Shown here in pieces: positions 33,278 to 41,985 of a DNA stretch of 64,000 nt. Source of the DNA: Flavobacterium ammoniigenes (GTDB lineage Bacteria; Bacteroidota; Bacteroidia; Flavobacteriales; Flavobacteriaceae). Location: positions 1,178,001 to 1,242,000 of the forward strand of contig NZ_AP025184.1 of the NCBI RefSeq assembly GCF_020886055.1, written 5' to 3'. The position numbers and the translations under genes were made by a program. Positions within the stretch are counted from its first letter, which is position 1; each line of letters begins with the position of its first letter. Below the pieces are notes generated by a model. It saw nothing but the letters and a program-made list of their open reading frames with translations. It was not told the origin of the DNA and made no database searches.

Positions 33278-35056
33278 ATGTCATTACAACACATTCTTAC
33301 CCCATCTATAGCAAAAGCGATTCAAGATTTATTTGAAGTATCCGTTGATAAAGTAGAGTTTCAGGCTACTCGCAAGGAGTTTGAAGGCGATATTACAATG
33401 GTTATTTTTCCTTTGTTGAAATTGGTAAAAAGCAACCCAGTGGAGTTAGGAAACAAAATAGGGAATTATTTGGTGGAGAACGTTCCAGAAGTAGCCCGAT
33501 TTAATGTGGTATCTGGATTTTTGAATATTGTTATTTCAGACTCGTATTACTTGAATTTCTTTGACGGAATCAAAGACGATGTAAATTACGGTTTTGTAAC
33601 GCCAAATCCTTCTGACAAGGCAGTGATGGTGGAGTATTCTTCGCCAAATACCAACAAGCCATTGCATTTGGGACACGTACGTAACAATTTATTAGGCTAT
33701 TCGGTAGCAGAAATTATCAAAGCTTCAGGGAAGAAAGTCTACAAAACTCAAATTATCAACGACCGTGGAATTCATATTTGCAAGTCGATGTTGGCTTGGA
33801 AAAAAATGGGTAATGGCGAAACGCCAGAATCAACTGGGCTTAAAGGAGATAAATTAGTTGGAAATTACTACGTAGCTTTTGATAAAGCCTACAAAGAAGA
33901 AATCAATGAGTTGATGGCGGCTGGTAAAACAGAAGAAGAAGCTAAAAAGCAAGCGCCCATCATTTTGGAAGCACAAGAGATGTTGCTAAAATGGGAAGCA
34001 GGAGACGAGGAAGTGAAATCGCTTTGGGAAATGATGAACCAATGGGTGTATGATGGTTTTGCCACTACCTACAGTAATTTAGGCGTTAACTTTGATAGCT
34101 TTTATTACGAAAGCAATACCTATTTATTAGGAAAAGATGTGGTTCAAATTGGTTTAGAAAAAGGTGTTTTTGAAAAAGATCCAGACGGTTCCGTTTGGAT
34201 TGATTTGACTGACGAAGGTTTGGACCGAAAAATCGTGTTGCGTTCTGATGGAACAGCGGTATATATGACACAAGATATTGGTACGGCAATCCAACGTGTG
34301 AAAGACCACCCCGATGTGGGAGGAATGGTATACACGGTGGGTAACGAACAAGATTACCATTTTAAAGTGTTGTTTTTGATTTTGCAAAAGCTCGGTTTTG
34401 ATTGGGCTTCAAGCTTGTACCATTTGTCTTACGGAATGGTCGACTTGCCTTCGGGTAAGATGAAAAGCCGTGAAGGAACCGTAGTCGATGCGGATGATTT
34501 GATGCAAGAAATGACAAGTACCGCGCAAACTATTTCGGAAGAATTAGGCAAATTAGAAGGCTACTCTGAAGAAGAAAAAACCAAATTATACAACACGATT
34601 GGCTTGGGTGCATTGAAATACTACATTTTGAAAGTAGATCCTAAAAAACGCATCTTGTTCAATCCGGAGGAATCGGTTGATTTTGCTGGAAATACAGGAC
34701 CGTTTATTCAATATACTTATGCGCGTATTCAGTCGATTATTCGTAAAGCGACTTTTGATTTTTCGGCTACAGCCAAAACTAATGACTTGCACGAAAAAGA
34801 AAAAGAACTGTTGAAACAAATTGAACTGTATCCAGAAGTAATTCAGAATGCAGCACAAAATCACAGTCCTGCTTTGATTGCGAATTATACCTACGAGTTG
34901 GTACGTGAATACAATTCGTTTTACCAAGCGGTGCCTATCTTAGGCGAAGAAAACCAAGAAAAGAAAATATTCAGAGTGCAACTCTCTAAAAAAGTAGCCG
35001 ATACAATTGCTTCTTCGTTTAGTTTATTAGGGATCAATGTTCCGGAGCGAATGTAA
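33278..35056 (+). CDS. argS: Arginyl-tRNA synthetase
   Basis: ArgS charges tRNA-Arg in the cytoplasm. The 592-residue product is a class I synthetase with the HLGH form of the HIGH motif in NTNKPLHLGHVRNN, GKMKSREG in place of the KMSKS loop (a common ArgRS variant), the additional N-terminal domain (residues 1-90), and the C-terminal anticodon-binding domain ending INVPERM, typical for ArgRS. The gene has its own promoter and terminator. Confidence 0.97.
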   Translation: MSLQHILTPSIAKAIQDLFEVSVDKVEFQATRKEFEGDITMVIFPLLKLVKSNPVELGNKIGNYLVENVPEVARFNVVSGFLNIVISDSYYLNFFDGIKDDVNYGFVTPNPSDKAVMVEYSSPNTNKPLHLGHVRNNLLGYSVAEIIKASGKKVYKTQIINDRGIHICKSMLAWKKMGNGETPESTGLKGDKLVGNYYVAFDKAYKEEINELMAAGKTEEEAKKQAPIILEAQEMLLKWEAGDEEVKSLWEMMNQWVYDGFATTYSNLGVNFDSFYYESNTYLLGKDVVQIGLEKGVFEKDPDGSVWIDLTDEGLDRKIVLRSDGTAVYMTQDIGTAIQRVKDHPDVGGMVYTVGNEQDYHFKVLFLILQKLGFDWASSLYHLSYGMVDLPSGKMKSREGTVVDADDLMQEMTSTAQTISEELGKLEGYSEEEKTKLYNTIGLGALKYYILKVDPKKRILFNPEESVDFAGNTGPFIQYTYARIQSIIRKATFDFSATAKTNDLHEKEKELLKQIELYPEVIQNAAQNHSPALIANYTYELVREYNSFYQAVPILGEENQEKKIFRVQLSKKVADTIASSFSLLGINVPERM

Positions 35057-35078
35057 AATTGGAACCCAAAAATAAAGT

Positions 35079-35108
35079 AAAACGACTTCTATCCGAGGTC
35101 GTTTTTTT
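35079..35108 (+). terminator. Terminator after argS
   Basis: AACGACTTC pairs with GAGGTCGTT (one G-T pair) around a short loop and is followed by seven T. Confidence 0.7.
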
Positions 35109-35155
35109 GTTGGTATAAAAGCTCATTTTCCCCCTTTAATTATCTAAATATTGAA

Positions 35156-35185
35156 TTGCCTAATTATTGAATTAGTTTATCTTTG
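35156..35185 (+). promoter_or_regulatory. Promoter of ffh (-33/-7)
   Basis: TTG at 35156-35158 is followed after exactly 19 nt by TATCTTTG at 35178-35185, a full TTG-N19-TAnnTTTG match. The ffh ATG lies 23 nt downstream of the box. Confidence 0.65.
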
Positions 35186-35207
35186 CACTTCAATAAAATC
35201 AAATACT

Positions 35208-36566
35208 ATGTTTAGTAATTTAAGCGATAAATTAGATAAAGCCTTTCACGTCTTAAAAGGACACGGAAAAATCACGGAGATTAACGTTGCCGAAACTTTA
35301 AAAGAAGTGCGTCGTGCGTTATTGGATGCCGATGTGAACTTTAAAATTGCCAAAGATTTTACTGCTAAAGTAAAAGACAAAGCGATGGGTCAAGATGTAT
35401 TGACGACATTGCAACCAGGGCAATTGTTAGTGAAATTGGTCAAAGACGAATTGACCGAATTGATGGGTGGCGATGTGGCTGGAATTAATCTTTCGGGAAC
35501 GCCTACGGTGATCTTGATGTCGGGTTTACAAGGTTCTGGGAAAACGACTTTCTCTGGTAAATTAGCCAATTACTTACAGACAAAAAAAGGAAAAAAACCA
35601 CTTTTAGTGGCTTGTGATATTTATCGTCCAGCAGCGATTCAGCAGTTGTATGTGGTTGGAGATTCCATTGGTGTTGAGGTATACTCAGAACCTGAAAATA
35701 AAAATCCGGTTGAAATTGCTCAAAACGCCATCCAACACGCTAAAGCCAATGGTTTTAATGTGGTGATTGTCGATACAGCTGGTCGTCTAGCAGTAGATGA
35801 AGAAATGATGAACGAAATTGAACGCGTTCATAAAGCGATTCAGCCGCAAGAAACGTTGTTTGTTGTGGATTCGATGACGGGTCAAGATGCAGTGAATACC
35901 GCTAAAACTTTCAACGACAGATTGAACTTTGACGGAGTAATCTTAACCAAATTAGATGGAGATACTCGTGGTGGAGCAGCACTTTCTATTAAATCAGTAG
36001 TCAACAAACCCATTAAGTTTGTAGGTACAGGTGAGAAAATGGAAGCGATTGACGTGTTCTATCCAGACCGTATGGCGGAACGAATCCTCGGAATGGGAGA
36101 CGTGGTGTCTTTGGTAGAAAGAGCACAAGAACAATACAATGAAGAAGAAGCTCGAAAACTGCAGAAGAAGATCGCGAAAAACGAATTCGGATTTGATGAT
36201 TTCTTGGCACAGATTCAACAAGTAAAAAAAATGGGTAATATGAAAGACTTGGTGGGAATGATACCAGGTGCTTCAAAAGCCATGAAAGATGTGGAGATTG
36301 AAGACGATGCGTTCAAACATATTGAAGCGATTATCCATTCGATGACACCCATTGAAAGAAGCAAACCGGCTTTAATTGATATGAAACGTAAAACGAGAAT
36401 TGCTAAAGGTTCAGGTACTAAAATCGAACAGGTGAATCAATTGATGAAGCAATTTGAGCAAATGAGCAAGATGATGAAAATGATGCAAGGTCCGGGAGGT
36501 AAAAACCTGATGAAGATGATGGGTGGAATGAAAGGAATGCCTGGAGGTATGCCGGGGATGAGATAA
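35208..36566 (+). CDS. ffh: Signal recognition particle protein Ffh (SRP54)
   Basis: Ffh binds signal sequences of nascent membrane proteins and the 4.5S RNA, and with FtsY targets ribosomes to the membrane. The 452-residue product (same length as E. coli Ffh) has an N-terminal four-helix region, the GTPase motifs GLQGSGKTT, DTAGR and TKLDGDTRGGAAL, and a methionine-rich C-terminal M domain ending MMGGMKGMPGGMPGMR. The open frame continues 19 codons upstream, but a complete promoter overlaps those codons, so ATG 35208 is the start. Confidence 0.97.
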   Translation: MFSNLSDKLDKAFHVLKGHGKITEINVAETLKEVRRALLDADVNFKIAKDFTAKVKDKAMGQDVLTTLQPGQLLVKLVKDELTELMGGDVAGINLSGTPTVILMSGLQGSGKTTFSGKLANYLQTKKGKKPLLVACDIYRPAAIQQLYVVGDSIGVEVYSEPENKNPVEIAQNAIQHAKANGFNVVIVDTAGRLAVDEEMMNEIERVHKAIQPQETLFVVDSMTGQDAVNTAKTFNDRLNFDGVILTKLDGDTRGGAALSIKSVVNKPIKFVGTGEKMEAIDVFYPDRMAERILGMGDVVSLVERAQEQYNEEEARKLQKKIAKNEFGFDDFLAQIQQVKKMGNMKDLVGMIPGASKAMKDVEIEDDAFKHIEAIIHSMTPIERSKPALIDMKRKTRIAKGSGTKIEQVNQLMKQFEQMSKMMKMMQGPGGKNLMKMMGGMKGMPGGMPGMR

Positions 36567-36567
36567 T

Positions 36568-36615
36568 AAAAGGTTATAAGTTTAAGAGGTTAAAAGGTTA
36601 AGAGATTAAAAGGTT
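36568..36615. repeat. Octamer array D in the ffh-folD spacer
   Basis: Six octamers start right after the ffh stop: AAAAGGTT, ATAAGTTT, AAGAGGTT, AAAAGGTT, AAGAGATT, AAAAGGTT. The rest of the 126-bp spacer to folD is A+T rich and shows no gene. Confidence 0.75.
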
Positions 36616-36692
36616 AAAATTACAACACACTATTCAGAGTTTATTTTTTTTAGTTTAAACATATAAACTCCTAAACAACTAAACTATATATA

Positions 36693-37574
36693 ATGCAACT
36701 ACTAGACGGAAAAAAGACATCGGAAGATATCAAACAAGAAATTGCAGCTGAGGTTCAAAAAATGAAAGCCAATGGCGAAAAAGTACCTCACTTAGCCGCA
36801 GTTTTGGTTGGAAATAACGGCGCGAGCTTGACTTATGTGGGCAGCAAAGTGCGTTCATGTGAACAAATTGGTTTCGAATCGACTTTGGTTTCTTTACCAG
36901 AAACGATTACAGAAAGCGAATTGTTAGCCAAGATTGCTGATTTGAACGAAGATGATAATTTGGACGGTTTTATAGTACAATTGCCTTTACCCAAACACAT
37001 CAACGAAGAAAAAATATTGATGGCTATTCACCCCGATAAAGATGTGGATGGTTTTCATCCAACGAATTTTGGTAAAATGGCTTTGGAAATGGAAACATTT
37101 TTGCCAGCCACCCCGTTTGGAATCATGCAGTTGTTAGAACGTTACAAAGTAGAAACCGCCGGAAAACATACTGTAGTTATTGGAAGAAGTCATATTGTAG
37201 GCCGACCAATGAGTATTTTGATGAGCCGCAAAGGCTATCCAGGAGATTCAACGGTAACCTTGACACACAGTAGAACTAAAAATATTGAAGAATATACAAA
37301 GAATGCCGATATCATTATTACTGCTTTAGGCGTGCCTAATTATTTAAAAGCGGATATGGTAAAAGACGGAGTTGTTGTAATTGACGTGGGTATCACTAGA
37401 GTAGAAGATGCTTCACATCCAAAAGGCTATGTAATTACCGGTGACGTTGATTTTGATGAAGTAAGTAAAAAATCCTCTTTTATTACCCCGGTTCCTGGTG
37501 GTGTAGGCCCTATGACTATTGCGATGTTGCTGCAAAATACGCTTTTGGCAAGACAAATTAGAGCTAGAAAATAA
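36693..37574 (+). CDS. folD: Bifunctional methylenetetrahydrofolate dehydrogenase/cyclohydrolase
   Basis: FolD oxidises methylenetetrahydrofolate to the methenyl form and hydrolyses it to 10-formyltetrahydrofolate, feeding purine and formyl-Met synthesis. The 293-residue product has the catalytic YVGSK stretch with Lys, QLPLPKH, KDVDGFHP, the nucleotide-binding GRSHIVGRPM and the TPVPGGVGPMT end signature; length is normal. It starts downstream of octamer array D and ends before a strong terminator. Confidence 0.96.
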   Translation: MQLLDGKKTSEDIKQEIAAEVQKMKANGEKVPHLAAVLVGNNGASLTYVGSKVRSCEQIGFESTLVSLPETITESELLAKIADLNEDDNLDGFIVQLPLPKHINEEKILMAIHPDKDVDGFHPTNFGKMALEMETFLPATPFGIMQLLERYKVETAGKHTVVIGRSHIVGRPMSILMSRKGYPGDSTVTLTHSRTKNIEEYTKNADIIITALGVPNYLKADMVKDGVVVIDVGITRVEDASHPKGYVITGDVDFDEVSKKSSFITPVPGGVGPMTIAMLLQNTLLARQIRARK

Positions 37575-37594
37575 GAGTTAATCTTAATATAACT

Positions 37595-37622
37595 AAAAGG
37601 CCGTTCGTGAGAACGGCCTTTT
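37595..37622. terminator. Bidirectional terminator between folD and rluF
   Basis: A near-perfect stem, AAAAGGCCGTTC against GAACGGCCTTTT with a GTGA loop, lies between the convergent folD and rluF genes. Confidence 0.8.
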
Positions 37623-37629
37623 GTTTGTA

Positions 37630-38442
37630 CTAATTTCTTCTGAATTTAGAATTATCTCTTCGGGGAATTTCTATTTTTCGTCGGGTTGGTTCTGATTTGG
37701 GTAAACTCGCTTCTTCAGTTTTACTAGAAGGTTCGATTAGCTGATTCAATTCTTTAATTTCGGCATCGGTCAATTCGCGGTAGCGCCCCACAGGTATATC
37801 AAGTGAAATATTGATAATTCGGATGCGTTTCAAAGCAGTTACTTCGTAGCCTAAATACTCACACATTCTTCGAATTTGGCGATTCAAACCTTGTGTCAGA
37901 ATAATTTTGAAGGTGTATTTACTAATTTGTTCCACCTTACATTTTCGGGTTACAGTTTCCAATATTGGAACACCATTGCCCATGCGTTCAATAAAACGAT
38001 CGGTTATTGGACGATTTACGGTTACGGTATATTCTTTTTCGTGATTGTTTCTGGCACGCAATATTTTGTTGACAATATCCCCGTCATTGGTCATGAAAAT
38101 CAATCCTTCGCTGGCTTTGTCTAATCGGCCAATTGGGAAAATACGTTTGGGATAGTTGATGTAATCGACAATATTATCACGAACGTCTAAATTAGTCGTG
38201 CATTCGATTCCAACGGGTTTATTGAAAGCTAAATAAATTGATTTTTCGTTTTTCTCGACAATCAGTTTGCCATCGATACGCACTTCATCATCAGGAGACA
38301 CTTTAGTGCCCATTTCTGGAACACTACCGTTGATGGTCACTCTTCCTTCTTCGATGAGTTTATCGGCTTCCCTGCGGGAGCAATAGCCGGTTTCTCCAAT
38401 GAATTTATTAAGGCGTTTTAGATTTTCGTTTGTATTTTCCAA
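37630..38442 (-). CDS. rluF: 23S rRNA pseudouridine(2604) synthase (RluF-like)
   Basis: RluF makes pseudouridine at 23S rRNA U2604. The 270-residue product has an N-terminal S4 domain (RLNKFIGETGYCSRREADKLI), then the synthase core with FNKPVGI, the catalytic D108 in GRLDKASEGL, and QGLNRQIRRMCEYLGYEV. D108 falls at the family's usual place. A short Lys/Arg-rich tail that ends NSKFRRN could help RNA binding. RluB/RluE relatives are less similar in the QGLNRQIRRM stretch, so RluF is preferred. Confidence 0.87.
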   Translation of the reverse strand: MENTNENLKRLNKFIGETGYCSRREADKLIEEGRVTINGSVPEMGTKVSPDDEVRIDGKLIVEKNEKSIYLAFNKPVGIECTTNLDVRDNIVDYINYPKRIFPIGRLDKASEGLIFMTNDGDIVNKILRARNNHEKEYTVTVNRPITDRFIERMGNGVPILETVTRKCKVEQISKYTFKIILTQGLNRQIRRMCEYLGYEVTALKRIRIINISLDIPVGRYRELTDAEIKELNQLIEPSSKTEEASLPKSEPTRRKIEIPRRDNSKFRRN

Positions 38443-38489
38443 AGGATCAGTTGAATCAAGAATTTATTTATTTCATTTTTATGCGTGGT

Positions 38490-38497
38490 CAAAGATA
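38490..38497 (-). promoter_or_regulatory. Putative -7 box of rluF
   Basis: The minus strand reads TATCTTTG, an exact TAnnTTTG match 48 nt before the rluF ATG. Confidence 0.45.
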
Positions 38498-38545
38498 CAA
38501 ACTAGAAATGTTATTTAGAGCAGGATTATAATTCTAAAATAGAAA

Positions 38546-38571
38546 AGGTGCTTTATTCAAGCACCTTTAAA
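38546..38571 (-). terminator. Terminator of the sigma/anti-sigma/barrel operon
   Basis: AAAGGTGCTT and AAGCACCTTT pair around a five-base loop, a few bases after the last gene's stop; T-rich bases follow on the minus strand. Confidence 0.6.
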
Positions 38572-38578
38572 GTTTGTT

Positions 38579-39700
38579 TTAATTCCAATCCCATCGAATC
38601 CCAAATGAGACATTATTTAAAGGTACTTGATTGATATTAGAATTCTTTTTAAACATTGGATTCAGATCGTATTTCAAATACAAACTTGTCGCGCGATAAC
38701 CAATGTAAGTACTCAATCCGTAATTGAAATCAGATACATTGAAATCGCCTTTTTGTTTGTTTTTTTCTTTGTCACCATCGACTTCATAGTGAAGTAATTG
38801 TTTCGATTTAACACGAACTCCAGCATAACCACCAATTCCCAAACGCACTGATTCGTGTGTTCTGAAATAGGATGTTGTGCCGTCTTTTGAATATTTTTTT
38901 GGTGAAAAATCAAATTCTAAATGAAAAGGCGCAGTTAAGTACACATTTCTTAAACGCGATTCTTCTAAATTAAAAGTTGAAGTGGCCAAATAGGTTTGAT
39001 CTCCGTTCTTTACAAAATAGCGATTGTCTGTTGGACGCAAATTGTTATACATAACAGAGAAACCATATTTTGCATGTACTAAATTATGATTTTTAAAGAC
39101 CCTAGTATTATAGGTTAGTCCCCATTCATAAAAGTGAGAACCCCAAACTCTAAAATCGGAATTTTCTATATTTCCATCTTCAGGAATGGCATTGTTTAAT
39201 CCCATAGCAAAAACAAATTGCGAAGTGGTTTTTTTGGATTTGCGTTCTGATTTTTCTTTTTGATGTTTTTCAAAATATTTTTTAAAGTCCTTTACAATAT
39301 CAGCTGAGTCAGTGATAGTATAGGAAACATTATAAAATTTCCCATTAATTTTAATACTATCTTTTTTAGTTTTTTCATAATACTTACCATCTACTTTATC
39401 TTGCACCAATTGTGCTAATTTAGCTTCTTCAATTGCTACTTTGTTTTCAATATTTTTAGCGCATTCTTCTGCAACTCTCTGTTTAAGTTCTTTCCCTTTT
39501 TCTAAAGTGATTTTCCCTTCTTTCACTTGTTGGTCAATGCCTTCAACTTCAATTTTTAAATTTGTTTTTTCTTTAGTGGTAATTAATTCAATATTTGAAG
39601 CAATTTCTTTTACTTGTTTTTCAAATGTTTTTTCTTGCGCAACTACTTTACTTAAAAAGCTTACGACAATGAAAATAGTGTAGAGGATAATTTTTTGCAT
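38579..39700 (-). CDS. Outer-membrane-type protein with an N-terminal coiled coil
   Basis: I recognise no named family. The 373-residue product has a signal peptide (about 1-21, ending VVAQ), a Lys/Glu-rich stretch (about 25-110, coiled-coil-like) and a C-terminal part of alternating hydrophobic strands ending FGIRWDWN, which suggests a small outer membrane barrel. It is the third gene of a transcript after an ECF sigma factor and a putative anti-sigma protein, so it may be a target or sensor of that circuit. The gap to the anti-sigma gene is 35 bp. Confidence 0.7.
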   Translation of the reverse strand: MQKIILYTIFIVVSFLSKVVAQEKTFEKQVKEIASNIELITTKEKTNLKIEVEGIDQQVKEGKITLEKGKELKQRVAEECAKNIENKVAIEEAKLAQLVQDKVDGKYYEKTKKDSIKINGKFYNVSYTITDSADIVKDFKKYFEKHQKEKSERKSKKTTSQFVFAMGLNNAIPEDGNIENSDFRVWGSHFYEWGLTYNTRVFKNHNLVHAKYGFSVMYNNLRPTDNRYFVKNGDQTYLATSTFNLEESRLRNVYLTAPFHLEFDFSPKKYSKDGTTSYFRTHESVRLGIGGYAGVRVKSKQLLHYEVDGDKEKNKQKGDFNVSDFNYGLSTYIGYRATSLYLKYDLNPMFKKNSNINQVPLNNVSFGIRWDWN

Positions 39701-39735
39701 AATGGTTTAATTTTTAATTAATGTAAGATTTTGAT

Positions 39736-40419
39736 TTACTCGAAATTTCTGTTAGCAATAACTGTTTTGATTTTATTAAAGTTCTTATTTAATTTGTCTA
39801 GTGTTGTTTCGCGATACACACTATCTAATTCTTTTTCAACACCACTAAGCAGAGTTGTAGCATTAATTTTTATTTTGTTTTTTGAAACAGTTTTTATGTT
39901 AGTAGTGATCGCTTTTTGCCCCGTTTGTATTTCATTTAAAAGGGCTTCTGGACTCAGGTATTTGTAATTAGCTGGTTGAGTAGTTTCTGAATTGGGTGCT
40001 ATTTCTTGAGCCACTATTTTTTGAATGGGTTCTAATTCTTGGATGTTTTTTTTCTCTCTAATGATAGTTTTTGTGTTGATTTTGTTTGTATTGGTTTGAA
40101 CCAATATGGGTGATTGTTTTTCGACTGCAATTGTTGCGCTTGGAGCTGCGAAATCATTTTTTGGCTCATTTACAGTTACAATAGAACTTGAATTGTCATT
40201 TTGAGTGTTAGATATTGGTGTTGTAGTGTAGAAAATTCCTAAACCAAAAAACACTACTACTGCAGCGGCAACAGCTATCCAATTGTATTTTTTGATTGGT
40301 TTATTTTTCTCCGTACTATTTAGCATCTCGTCTAATCGATCCCAAGAAGAAGCCGAAGGTGGAATAGTCCTGTTATTCAACTTGTCTTTGATTTGAGTAT
40401 CTATTTTATTTGGTTCCAT
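39736..40419 (-). CDS. Putative anti-sigma factor (single-pass membrane protein)
   Basis: The 227-residue product has a cytoplasmic N-terminal segment (about 1-45, with the typical Bacteroidota stretch SASSWDRLDEML), one membrane helix (about 46-66) and a charged periplasmic part. Its start lies 14 bases inside the end of the ECF sigma gene, a common sigma/anti-sigma arrangement. The sequence does not match the classical zinc anti-sigma (ZAS) motif, so the assignment rests on topology and position. The periplasmic part might sense envelope stress. Confidence 0.65.
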   Translation of the reverse strand: MEPNKIDTQIKDKLNNRTIPPSASSWDRLDEMLNSTEKNKPIKKYNWIAVAAAVVVFFGLGIFYTTTPISNTQNDNSSSIVTVNEPKNDFAAPSATIAVEKQSPILVQTNTNKINTKTIIREKKNIQELEPIQKIVAQEIAPNSETTQPANYKYLSPEALLNEIQTGQKAITTNIKTVSKNKIKINATTLLSGVEKELDSVYRETTLDKLNKNFNKIKTVIANRNFE

Positions 40420-40975
40420 TGAGTTTCTTTTTTAATTCAACGATTTGATTCTGTAATAATTTTCGAGCATGTGACAACTGCGATTTTGAGGTCCCCTCAC
40501 TTATTTTAAGCATTGTTGCTATTTCTTGATGTTTATAACCTTCTATTGCAAATAAATTAAAAACCATTTTATAACCATCTGGTAAATTGTCAATTAAGTG
40601 TTGAATGTCATCAATTGAAAATTCTTCCATTTCGTAAGCCGATTCATTTTGGCTTAAATTATTGTCTTCAGTATTTTGATGAATAATTTGATTTTTATTT
40701 GCTCGAATAAAGTCAATGCATTCATAAATCATAATCCGTCTTATCCATCCTTCAAAACTGCCTTTGTGTTCAAATTTTTTCAAATGGGTAAACACTTTCA
40801 TAAAGCCAGTTAACATGATATCTTCCGCATGATGAATATCGCTGATATAATTCCTGCAAACGCCTAACATCTTTGCAGAAAATTGATCATAGATCTGTTT
40901 TTGAGCCTGCCGATTGTTGTCAATGGCTAAATCAATGAGTTCTTTTACTTCTTGATGTAGGGGAATTACTTTCAT
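40406..40975 (-). CDS. ECF-type RNA polymerase sigma factor
   Basis: The 189-residue product has sigma region 2 (about 20-90: DQFSAKMLGVCRNYISDIHHAEDIMLTGFMKVF in condensed form, with FEGWIRRIMIYECIDFIR) and region 4 (about 125-180: LIDNLPDGYKMVFNLFAIEGYKHQEIATMLKISEGTSKSQLSHARK with the HTH). It redirects polymerase to a small regulon, probably for envelope functions judged by its operon with an anti-sigma and a barrel protein. Without region 1.1 or 3 it is a minimal ECF factor. The 130-bp region upstream shows no gene and no clear TAnnTTTG box. Confidence 0.9.
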   Translation of the reverse strand: MKVIPLHQEVKELIDLAIDNNRQAQKQIYDQFSAKMLGVCRNYISDIHHAEDIMLTGFMKVFTHLKKFEHKGSFEGWIRRIMIYECIDFIRANKNQIIHQNTEDNNLSQNESAYEMEEFSIDDIQHLIDNLPDGYKMVFNLFAIEGYKHQEIATMLKISEGTSKSQLSHARKLLQNQIVELKKKLNGTK

Positions 40976-41105
40976 TTACAATTTTGTAAATTATAATTTC
41001 GGTTTAGAAATTAGTCTCTGTAGTATTAGACGAGTTTTTCTAATTAATGGTTGTATAAGGTTTACTATTTTTTTTAAAATTAAAAATATTCAAACCAAAA
41101 TAGTT

Positions 41106-41948
41106 TTATTGAAATAGAAAGTCAACTATTTTTTTGTACACTATTTTGTTTTGCAAACTGTGTCCTAAACCTTGAGTGGTTTCTAATACAGAGGCTTTCC
41201 AATAGTGGTTTATTTTTTGACTTTCGTCATGCAATACAACTGTGTCGTCTAGGTCATGCAATAGAAGTCCTTTAGCAGTTATCGAATGCGCATAATATTG
41301 TGCTGAAAACTCAGCCACTTTTATTTGGAAACGGTCCCAATAGTGTTGGTGAATTAGTTGTTCCATTCGGCTGCTCAATCGCAATAAGCCAACGTAATTC
41401 TTAAAGATAATGGCGTAATCAGAAGGTGCGCCTAACAACACCATTTTCTCTACGGTTGGATTATTGTAGGTGGCTTGGTAGTACAAACTTGCTTTGCCTC
41501 CAATGGAGTGTCCAATAATATAATTGGGACTGTACTTTTTGGCTACTATATTGATACTTGCAGCGTAGCGTATCACGTTAAATTCTTTTCCTTCCGATAA
41601 TCCGTGAGCGGGTGCGTCAATAGCAATAATGGTATGGCCGGTTTCAAGCAAATGTGGAATTAATTTTTTCCATCGTGCCGTATTGCTTTCCCAACCATGT
41701 AGTAGAAAAATAATTTTTTCATTGCCTCTCCAAATATAGGTTTGGATAGCTTGTCCGTCTTTGTCAAAAATTTCTTTTTCGGCTTCAGCCAAAAAGGGAG
41801 GAAGTTGGGTAGTCATTAGTTTTCCTTTTCGAGGATGACTAAAAAGAGAGAAAGCAAGCAGTGTTGCTTTTTTTGGTGCAAACAAACACAGTAGGTTGAT
41901 ATAAGCTCCGTAGGATTTGGTGGTAATAAAGAAAAGGAATCGTTTCAT
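41106..41948 (-). CDS. Alpha/beta hydrolase
   Basis: The 280-residue product has the fold's hallmarks: FLLHGWESNTARW (oxyanion hole), the nucleophile elbow IGHSIGGKAS, a late Asp in HDLDDTVV and a His in GLGHSL. Two short hydrophobic stretches occur near the N-terminus, so membrane association is possible. The substrate is unknown. Its start lies only a few bases from the terminator of the DUF164 gene on the same strand. Confidence 0.82.
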   Translation of the reverse strand: MKRFLFFITTKSYGAYINLLCLFAPKKATLLAFSLFSHPRKGKLMTTQLPPFLAEAEKEIFDKDGQAIQTYIWRGNEKIIFLLHGWESNTARWKKLIPHLLETGHTIIAIDAPAHGLSEGKEFNVIRYAASINIVAKKYSPNYIIGHSIGGKASLYYQATYNNPTVEKMVLLGAPSDYAIIFKNYVGLLRLSSRMEQLIHQHYWDRFQIKVAEFSAQYYAHSITAKGLLLHDLDDTVVLHDESQKINHYWKASVLETTQGLGHSLQNKIVYKKIVDFLFQ

Positions 41949-41950
41949 AT

Positions 41951-41980
41951 AAAAAAGTCCCGATTTGCATCGGGACTTAA
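41951..41980 (-). terminator. Terminator of the DUF164 gene
   Basis: A perfect stem AAGTCCCGAT/ATCGGGACTT around a TTGC loop, with six T on the minus-strand 3' side, immediately after the DUF164 stop and just before the hydrolase ATG. Confidence 0.75.
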
Positions 41981-41985
41981 AGTAT

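Noticed and set aside
38579..40975. Zinc-binding (ZAS) anti-sigma factor in the ECF module
   Set aside because: The anti-sigma candidate lacks the HxxxCxxC motif, so only a putative anti-sigma role is given.
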